Source of the DNA: Oscillospiraceae bacterium
GTDB taxonomy: Bacteria; Bacillota_A; Clostridia; Oscillospirales; Oscillospiraceae
Assembly (NCBI GenBank): GCA_017537045.1
Contig: JAFYLN010000038.1
Span: forward strand, 1 to 7,535
Direction of reading: 5' to 3'
Length of the DNA: 7,535 bases
The notes beneath the pieces are model-generated. The model made no database searches and was not told where the DNA came from. It saw only the letters and a list, made by a program, of their open reading frames with translations. Each line of letters opens with the position of its first letter. The first letter of the stretch is position 1. Below are positions 1 to 4,508 of this stretch, piece after piece. Position numbers and translations under genes: made by a program.

Positions 1-12
1 GCCGAAAAACAC

Positions 13-80
13 TTGCGAAGCAAACTTCACTACGAAGTAACTTCACTGCCGCAGGCAACTTCACTTGCCTGCAAGGGCAA
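13..80. repeat. Array of four mini-palindromes separated by AACTTCAC
   Basis: Four short inverted repeats follow each other: TTGC-gaa-GCAA (13-23), TAC-gaa-GTA (31-39), TGCC-gca-GGCA (47-57) and TTGCC-N6-GGCAA (65-80). The first three are each followed by the same ACTTCAC spacer (24-30, 40-46, 58-64) and the last by ACTTAG. Stem sequences differ from unit to unit but always stay self-complementary, so it is the pairing rather than the sequence that is kept. I associate this type of intergenic repeat with Faecalibacterium and its relatives (recollection, not a search). It contains no ORF of its own. It lies on the side of the tRNA fragment that I infer to be chromosomal. Confidence 0.7.
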
Positions 81-88
81 ACTTAGTT

Positions 89-129
89 CAATCCCCCGGT
101 GAAATTGTATCAATTTCACCGGGGGATTG
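89..129 (-). terminator. Perfect 19-bp hairpin directly after the tRNA 3' end
   Basis: Bases 89-107 and 111-129 are exact reverse complements around a 3-nt loop (TAT). Read on the minus strand, the stem begins on the base right after the CCA end of the tRNA-Leu fragment, so it sits where the tRNA gene's terminator or 3' processing hairpin would be. The sequence leaving the stem on the minus strand (AACTAAGTTTG) has only a poor T tract, so it is not a textbook intrinsic terminator. The stem is certain; its role as terminator is inference. Confidence 0.55.
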
Positions 130-182
130 TGGTGCGGATGACAGGACTCGAACCTGCACGCTTTTGGCGTTGGAACCTAAGG
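130..182 (-). other. 3' fragment of tRNA-Leu(TAG): probable attachment site (island end)
   Basis: Read on the minus strand, this is the 3' part of a leucine tRNA: anticodon loop CTTAGGT (anticodon TAG, complement of 177-179), 3' half of the anticodon stem, a long class II variable arm (CGC-CAAAA-GCG), T arm (CAGG-TTCGAGT-CCTG), acceptor strand CATCCGC, A73 and an encoded CCA ending at 130. Upstream of the anticodon loop the sequence no longer pairs with the stem, and there is no D arm or GCGGATG 5' acceptor strand, so the gene is cut at the anticodon loop. Such fragments mark the far end of elements integrated into tRNA genes by a tyrosine recombinase. By orientation, the chromosome lies left of 130 and the island starts near 182. 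The intact tRNA copy and integrase should be at the other end, outside the window. Confidence 0.8.
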
Positions 183-193
183 GTGATGTCACC
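182..193. repeat. Small inverted repeat next to the tRNA fragment
   Basis: GGTGA-TG-TCACC, a 5-bp inverted repeat around 2 nt, begins exactly where similarity to the tRNA stops. It could be part of a recombinase or excisionase site on the island side of the junction, but it is short and may be chance. Confidence 0.3.
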
Positions 194-220
194 ACAGTGA
201 AGGTTTTGAGTGTGTAAAGG

Positions 221-249
221 TTGCAAAAAATTCCCGTCCATGCTAGAAT
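221..249 (+). promoter_or_regulatory. Sigma-A type promoter of the paired nuclease genes
   Basis: TTGCAA (221-226) and TAGAAT (244-249) are separated by 17 nt, and TGC directly before the -10 gives an extended -10 element. Transcription would start near 256, leaving a leader of about 30 nt before the ATG at 286, with AGGAGG at 273-278. It lies about 40 bp inside the inferred island end, so these are the first genes of the island. Confidence 0.65.
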
Positions 250-285
250 TTTAATATTATTATTCAAAAAACAGGAGGTTAAGAA

Positions 286-837
286 ATGAATAGTGAAATC
301 AGAGAATTCCGAGATGGAATTTTTGCTCTTCGTACCCGTCGATTTGGCACTGTTGCTGAGCTGATGATCGAAGCCCTTTACAACTTCACCAAATCTCATA
401 ATCAGTTCCATGACCGCTACGATGAAGTTGGTCATCAGCGAATTGAAATTAAGTTCTCCACGGTCATGAAAGCAAACGAATCTGTGATCAATCGCCGCAA
501 TGTTATCGATCAGTGTAAAAAAGCCAATCTGGCCAATCGAGCTTTGAACAGTGCTGATATGTACCACTATGATTTTGACTGCAACATCCAACAGGTAAAG
601 CGGTTAGAATTTGATGTGCTCTATTACGGTCTGTTTTTCGCAGATCGCATTGCTATCTTCAAAATGCATTCTGACGAAATTCTCTCCTGCTTTGGCTACT
701 CCGACAAACAGCATAAGGGCAACGAGGGCGAAGGTCAATTCCATCTCAACCGGAGCAGTATCGATTACCACATGGATAATCACTTTGTTCAGTGGCTCTC
801 GTATGAGGAACTCTATGATCTCTTTGATGCATTCTAA
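286..837 (+). CDS. Putative type II restriction endonuclease, first of two paralogs (PD-(D/E)xK)
   Basis: A 183-aa soluble protein starting at an ATG 7 nt after AGGAGG. A PD-(D/E)xK-like core is visible: D46 in YDEVGH, then IEIKFS with E54 and K56, a strand carrying two catalytic acids and a lysine as in many restriction nucleases. Later blocks are YDFDCNIQQVKR (96-106), the hydrophobic LYYGLFFADRIAIF (112-125), QHKGNEGEGQFH (142-153) and a C-terminal YEELYDLF. All of them recur in the next gene, so the two are paralogs. Its role as DNA-cleaving subunit is inferred from the nuclease signature and from the convergent adenine methyltransferase. The length is usual for a compact type II enzyme. 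The target sequence cannot be told. The pair may act as a heterodimer or as two separate enzymes. I do not recognise a named enzyme. Confidence 0.65.
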   Translation: MNSEIREFRDGIFALRTRRFGTVAELMIEALYNFTKSHNQFHDRYDEVGHQRIEIKFSTVMKANESVINRRNVIDQCKKANLANRALNSADMYHYDFDCNIQQVKRLEFDVLYYGLFFADRIAIFKMHSDEILSCFGYSDKQHKGNEGEGQFHLNRSSIDYHMDNHFVQWLSYEELYDLFDAF

Positions 838-848
838 GGGGGATATTT

Positions 849-1442
849 ATGAGCAAAAAGAAAGACAGGAACATCGAGCAATTTAAGCAAGGCATTTTCT
901 CTCTAAGAACAAATTTTGGAGAATTTGCTCAGCTTATGATTCAGAAAGATATGGGGCTACATACCGCTGATGATGGTTCTTATGATCTTAAAGATGATGA
1001 TGGACACAGAATTGAAGTAAAGTTCTCCAGAGCATATAAAAAGGTTTCGTTAACAGAAGATAATGCGATTGATATTTGCACCAATTCTAGTTCCACGGTT
1101 TATGATTCTTCTGAAGCGGAGGCCAGAACTGCAAACTACGATTGCAATATTGAGCAGCTAAAACCTCGTTGCTTTGACTCTCTATACTATGGTGTGTTTT
1201 TCTCTGACAAAATTGAGGTTTTTCATGCACCTCGTTCAGAATTTCCCGATAGCGTCGATAGTTTTGTTGCAGATAAAGCAGCAGCGAGAAAAAAGTTACC
1301 CGGATATGCCCTTCAACACAAAGGTGGGGAAGAGTGCCAATTCCACATAAAGAAAACCACACATAAACACCATCACAAACACTACCATGTAAAGGACATT
1401 ACATACGAGGAGTTATACGATCTTTTCGACCCTGAGGAATAA
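849..1442 (+). CDS. Putative type II restriction endonuclease, second paralog, with His-rich segment
   Basis: A 197-aa paralog of the preceding protein, 11 nt downstream, with AAGGGGG (836-842) overlapping the previous stop codon, so the two are co-transcribed and probably co-translated. Conserved blocks: YD at 45-46, HRIEVKFS (53-60) with E56 and K58 as the ExK half of a PD-(D/E)xK site, NYDCNIEQLK (97-105), LYYGVFFSDKIEVF (112-125), QHKGGEECQFHI (156-167) and YEELYDLF near the C-terminus. It differs by an extra stretch at about 134-155 and by a histidine-rich run at 172-180 where the paralog has unrelated residues. Its 3' end overlaps the methyltransferase gene's 3' end by 30 bp on the other strand. 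Endonuclease function is inferred from motif and context. Confidence 0.65.
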   Translation: MSKKKDRNIEQFKQGIFSLRTNFGEFAQLMIQKDMGLHTADDGSYDLKDDDGHRIEVKFSRAYKKVSLTEDNAIDICTNSSSTVYDSSEAEARTANYDCNIEQLKPRCFDSLYYGVFFSDKIEVFHAPRSEFPDSVDSFVADKAAARKKLPGYALQHKGGEECQFHIKKTTHKHHHKHYHVKDITYEELYDLFDPEE

Positions 1443-3593
1443 GTTCTTACCCTTCAAGGCCACCCTAACTGTTTCAATTTCTTCTGAAGAAAGATCGAAA
1501 ATCTCCATTATCTCATTATCCAGCTCCTCATATAGACCGCTAATGTTTTCGGGAGAATTCATTATGCGGTCTACTTTTTTTACGATGCTCTCTTGAACTT
1601 CTTCAGCCACAACAGGGATTGGCATTTGTTCAATATGAGAGCGGAGCAATTTCACAGAATTAAACTTCTTGGAAATATAAAATGCAGCGACGCTGGAATT
1701 CAAAATCGCAAGCACATACTTCATTGCAAGTCCTTGAATCTCAGGAATGACAATATTACAACTGTTCAACGAGAGTGTTTGCTTATCATCATATGTAAAA
1801 ACAGGAACTTCGCTGATGAAGCGATACAAAAGTTTTTCTTTTGCTCGGTACATCTCCGTGGGGGCTACCTGCTGGAACGATGCTGGAGTAAACCGAATGT
1901 AGTTTCCGGATGGCGCAATCCCATACCGGTAGACATCGCTACCTTTTAGGACAAGCTCATAGCCTTCTTTTTGCTGTTCGGAGATATATTCCTTGTTATT
2001 GCCTGTGACGATACCGAGGGCAAATCTTGCATTCCCTTTTAGATAAGCAACACCTTGGAGTGAATCAATTGCCTGTACGCATTTATTTTCTTCGTCCGAT
2101 ACATTGAAAGTCAGCGTCGCATCTGCAAATGTGCGCTCTTGTTTTATCACAAAACTATCATTACCTGTAGATACATTACATCCAACAACAGTTTTAATGT
2201 GATCCCAAGCTACACCCAAGATGATGGACGGACATTGAACACCAGAAAACACATTGCCTAGATACGATACAAATTTAAAGGAGCAAGAATCAAGTAACAG
2301 TCGTCTGACAGCATCATGAGCAGCTACTCCCAGAATCGCTTCGGGTAGAACAAAAGCTACTGTGCCATTAGGATTAAGCATGGACAATGCTTTTTCTACG
2401 AACAAATCATAGGACTCTAGGTTTTTTCCAACTGCAGTTTTAAACATCTTGCGGCACTTGGCAGCATCTTCCTCAGAGAATTCACTACCCCAAGGTGGAT
2501 TGCCTAAGATAACATCAAAACGCTGAGAAAATGTTTCGTAGTAAGTATTGCCAACAATAACCCTGGACTGAATATCTGAAGCGGACATTTGGGGCGCAAC
2601 CAGAGATATGTTAATGCGCGTCAGATAGACACTTATTGGATCGATATCTTGTCCGTATAGATTTGAATAAGAAATCCCTTTGTTTCCAAGTCCCAAGAGA
2701 AAATTTCCTGTTCCACAGCAGGGATCGCAAATTGTTCTAGAATCTAGTTGACTATCGTTACCGTAGAGATTATCAATTAGCCTATTAACCACCTTCTCAG
2801 GGGTATAGTATGCGCCAGAACTTTTTCTCTGGCCAATATCCTGTAAAGAGATGTATACAAAGCCTAAGGAATCCTCTCCTTTAACAAAGAGTAATTCCTT
2901 GTTTAGAATAGGCTCCAATCTAATAATAGCAGTGGAATTAACAGAAATGTTACCGAGCAGATCCTCGATTAAGGTATAAAAATCATTATGAGTATTCTCA
3001 CTAAGAAAATCTAACAAAATGCTATGCTTCGCATAGTGAATTCCTCTACTCTGGTAATATAGCTGTACTGCAAAATTAGCCAGGACTATTAGCAGATCAT
3101 CTTCGCACTTGACAAGGCCTAGTTCAAGAACTTCTTCTACTAACCGCTGATTTTCAGGAGTATGCACATAGTCCTTGTATAAGATTTTTCCAGTTGCACT
3201 CTTTTTATTTCTTCTGCTTTTGAGTTTGGTATTGTTGTCAGACTTGAGCATTTCAATAAATTGAGCAACATATTCTTGGCTAAATAATTCTTCGCCTGCA
3301 TCTGGAATTATCTTGCCAAGCCGAATCCAATTCTTAGCAGTTGCCTTTGAGATGGACAAAGCTTTACACACATCATCAATAGACAAGATCTGTTTAGGTG
3401 CGTCAAACAAGCTCAGCTGATCTTCGTCAGTTTTCTTTCGGCGTCCATCGAGTGGCTTTGGAGCCGTAGAAGGAATGAGCCAGACACCGCTAACCATATT
3501 TGCCCCAGAGATCCTTCCCTGTTCGCAGAGAATTTGCACTCTTCTTTTAGAGAGATTAAACTTTGTTGCTGCATCACTGACTGAGATATACAT
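1413..3593 (-). CDS. N6-adenine DNA methyltransferase with N-terminal helix-turn-helix domains
   Basis: A 726-aa protein that would transfer a methyl group from S-adenosylmethionine to adenine N6 at the site cut by the neighbouring nucleases. In order: a winged/excisionase-like HTH at 1-40 (SVSDAATKFNLSKRRVQILC), a second HTH-like segment at about 68-97 (SIDDVCKALSISKATAKNWI), a helical region, motif X (GAYYTPEKVV, about 260-269), SAM-binding motif I DPCCGTGNFL (290-299), catalytic NPPW (365-368), and a TaqI-like C-terminal specificity region with KGSDVYRYG (550-558) and ILNSSVAAFYISKKF (630-644). No nuclease core is visible before the methylase, arguing against a type IIG fusion. The ATG at 3593 is chosen because GGGAGG lies 5 nt upstream and a strong promoter ends just before it; the frame stays open to 3683, but that start lies upstream of the promoter. 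Confidence 0.88.
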   Translation of the reverse strand: MYISVSDAATKFNLSKRRVQILCEQGRISGANMVSGVWLIPSTAPKPLDGRRKKTDEDQLSLFDAPKQILSIDDVCKALSISKATAKNWIRLGKIIPDAGEELFSQEYVAQFIEMLKSDNNTKLKSRRNKKSATGKILYKDYVHTPENQRLVEEVLELGLVKCEDDLLIVLANFAVQLYYQSRGIHYAKHSILLDFLSENTHNDFYTLIEDLLGNISVNSTAIIRLEPILNKELLFVKGEDSLGFVYISLQDIGQRKSSGAYYTPEKVVNRLIDNLYGNDSQLDSRTICDPCCGTGNFLLGLGNKGISYSNLYGQDIDPISVYLTRINISLVAPQMSASDIQSRVIVGNTYYETFSQRFDVILGNPPWGSEFSEEDAAKCRKMFKTAVGKNLESYDLFVEKALSMLNPNGTVAFVLPEAILGVAAHDAVRRLLLDSCSFKFVSYLGNVFSGVQCPSIILGVAWDHIKTVVGCNVSTGNDSFVIKQERTFADATLTFNVSDEENKCVQAIDSLQGVAYLKGNARFALGIVTGNNKEYISEQQKEGYELVLKGSDVYRYGIAPSGNYIRFTPASFQQVAPTEMYRAKEKLLYRFISEVPVFTYDDKQTLSLNSCNIVIPEIQGLAMKYVLAILNSSVAAFYISKKFNSVKLLRSHIEQMPIPVVAEEVQESIVKKVDRIMNSPENISGLYEELDNEIMEIFDLSSEEIETVRVALKGKNLFLRVEKIV

Positions 3594-3623
3594 AGTTACC
3601 TCCCAATTATCCTTAATGATCAT

Positions 3624-3652
3624 AGTATAATCTGTGTTGCGAATAATGTCAA
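3624..3652 (-). promoter_or_regulatory. Near-consensus promoter of the methyltransferase gene
   Basis: On the minus strand, TTGACA (3647-3652) is followed after exactly 17 nt by TATACT (3624-3629). Transcription would start near 3617, giving a leader of about 24 nt with GGGAGG at 3599-3604. An 8-bp palindrome ATGATCAT (3616-3623) covers the likely start point. The near-consensus boxes suggest strong expression unless repressed, as expected for a protective methylase that must appear early in a new host. Confidence 0.8.
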
Positions 3653-3657
3653 CATTA
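3644..3657. promoter_or_regulatory. Palindromic operator candidate over the -35 box
   Basis: TAATGT-CA-ACATTA is a perfect 6+6 bp inverted repeat around 2 nt, and the -35 hexamer lies inside it. A dimeric HTH protein bound here would block RNA polymerase. The obvious candidate is the methyltransferase itself, which carries HTH segments at its N-terminus. The palindrome is seen; the regulator is inference. Confidence 0.45.
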
Positions 3658-3665
3658 ATGAAACA

Positions 3666-3717
3666 AAAACCAATGCTTACCAATTCAAACTAAATTGATG
3701 TGGTAGTCACTGGTTTT
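3666..3717 (-). terminator. Intrinsic terminator after the 102-aa gene pair
   Basis: On the minus strand AAAACCAGTG pairs with CATTGGTTTT (one G-U pair), with a smaller inner CAATT/AATTG stem, followed by TTTTTGTTT. It lies 19 nt after the stop codon at 3737 and before the methyltransferase promoter, so it would insulate the two units. The plus strand also leaves the stem into a T-rich run, so weak bidirectional action is possible. Confidence 0.6.
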
Positions 3718-3736
3718 GTTTTGTTTATGTTATGAT

Positions 3737-4045
3737 TTATGGCATAGCGTCGCTAGCAAGTTCATCTGCAAGATAAATGCCAGTTTTAACCCCTGCCACG
3801 AACCCGGCCCGTTCGTGATCACGGCAGAGTTTGCAGACCGGATAGATAATCTGATCCATCTCCCGGAGTGGCATTCCGTTCATCTGCTGGTACAGTTCAT
3901 TGAAATCGGCTTTAATCTGTTCGTTATCATAGGGGTTATTTTCGTTGAAACATTCATATAGCAGCCCTAAGACAGAATCTGCATCTCCAAAATTCGGTGG
4001 ATTATCAGTCGTCCACTGTTTCAGTTTCTCGATATAGGGGTTCAT
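3737..4045 (-). CDS. Small helical protein of unknown function, second of two paralogs
   Basis: A 102-aa acidic, soluble protein with no signal peptide or membrane segment. The ATG at 4045 is one base after the upstream stop codon (TAATATG) and follows AAAGGGGG inside the end of the upstream gene, so the two are translationally coupled; an ATG at 4063 in the same frame has no comparable site. It matches the upstream protein along its whole length: an N-terminal YIEKLKQW-like helix, DADSVLGLLYECF, DFNELYQQMNGMPL, and a C-terminal CKLCRDHERAGFVAGVKTG stretch. The C-terminal pattern (charged/aromatic residues, then G, then a helix) recalls small Firmicutes proteins of the DUF6809 kind, a tentative resemblance only. 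No function can be assigned. Confidence 0.72.
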   Translation of the reverse strand: MNPYIEKLKQWTTDNPPNFGDADSVLGLLYECFNENNPYDNEQIKADFNELYQQMNGMPLREMDQIIYPVCKLCRDHERAGFVAGVKTGIYLADELASDAMP

Positions 4046-4046
4046 A

Positions 4047-4355
4047 TTATGCCCCCTTTCCAAGTTCCTGCATTAGCTTAGCGCCATAGTGCAGGCCGTG
4101 CAGAAACGCCTTGTGTTCATAAGCAACGCATAATCGGCAACAGAGATTGAACACAGCATTGTTGTCTGCCAGGGGCAGATTCCCAAGGTAGCTTTCCAGT
4201 TCTGCGAATCCGGCCTGAATGTCAGGCGGGTCGGACTCATGGCTTTCAGCATAAGTCTGGTATATTTGATCCAATACTGTCTTACAATCCGGATCACCGG
4301 AGTCAAAGGGGTGCGTTTGCATATAGGCACTAAATGCCTCAAGATAATTTTTCAA
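4047..4355 (-). CDS. Small helical protein of unknown function, first of two paralogs (TTG start)
   Basis: A 102-aa soluble protein, read from a TTG at 4355 that follows GGGAGG (4363-4368) at 7-nt spacing. The frame is also open from a TTG at 4370, but that codon overlaps the ribosome binding site, so the shorter form is preferred; it then has exactly the same length as its downstream paralog. Shared features: KNYLEAFSAY helix, CKTVLDQIYQTY, FAELESYLGNLPL, and CCRLCVAYEHKAFLHGLHYG, with paired cysteines in the C-terminal third of both (CRLC, CKLC). The duplicates have diverged far but kept the helical pattern. It has its own promoter and heads a two-gene unit. Function is unknown. Its place between two defence modules makes a role in defence or mobile-element biology possible, not shown. 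Confidence 0.72.
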   Translation of the reverse strand: MKNYLEAFSAYMQTHPFDSGDPDCKTVLDQIYQTYAESHESDPPDIQAGFAELESYLGNLPLADNNAVFNLCCRLCVAYEHKAFLHGLHYGAKLMQELGKGA

Positions 4356-4381
4356 GGTAACACCTCCCAAAAGTTTTGGTG

Positions 4382-4410
4382 ATAGTACCTTGGATTGCGA
4401 AAATTTGCAA
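4382..4410 (-). promoter_or_regulatory. Promoter of the 102-aa gene pair
   Basis: On the minus strand TTGCAA (4405-4410) and TACTAT (4382-4387) are 17 nt apart, giving a start near 4375 and a leader of about 20 nt. A TTGACA also lies upstream (4421-4426) but has no good -10 at proper distance. The spacer carries an inverted repeat, TTGC-N8-GCAA (4395-4410), which could bind a regulator. Confidence 0.55.
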
Positions 4411-4440
4411 CTGTGAGATGTGTCAAATTTTCAAGCGCAA

Positions 4441-4497
4441 TAATCAAAGAAAAGCTGACAGGTCGGCAAAAATCTAATAGCCAACACCGTCAGCTTT
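4441..4497 (-). terminator. Intrinsic terminator after the ABC ATPase gene
   Basis: On the minus strand AAAGCTGAC pairs with GTCAGCTTT (4451-4459 / 4489-4497), with an inner GTTGGC/GCCGAC stem, followed by TCTTTGATTA, so that the tail reads TTTTCTTTGATT. It lies 11 nt after the ATPase stop codon and ends the nuclease/ATPase transcript before the next promoter. Confidence 0.7.
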
Positions 4498-4508
4498 GCA
4501 TAGGAGAC

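Noticed and set aside
13..80. CRISPR array
   Set aside because: The constant part is only 7-8 nt and the variable parts are palindromes of 9-16 nt, not unique spacers of about 30 nt; no cas genes.
88..591. Open frame on the minus strand of 167 codons
   Set aside because: It covers the tRNA fragment, the hairpin, the promoter and the antisense of the first nuclease gene; no ribosome binding site and no sensible protein.
1593..1949. Plus-strand open frame of 118 codons
   Set aside because: Antisense to the methyltransferase C-terminal region, with no ribosome binding site or domain.
1413..3593. Single-chain type IIG restriction-methylation enzyme
   Set aside because: No D...ExK core is visible in the N-terminal part, which instead carries HTH segments, and separate nuclease genes are present.
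3594..3683. Longer methyltransferase reading from 3683
   Set aside because: The extra 30 codons lie over the promoter and operator and would start upstream of the transcription start; the ATG at 3593 has a strong GGGAGG site.
3737..4355. The 102-aa proteins as middle component of the nuclease/ATPase system
   Set aside because: They have their own promoter, are cut off from the ATPase gene by a terminator, and are a duplicated pair; the link stays unproven.
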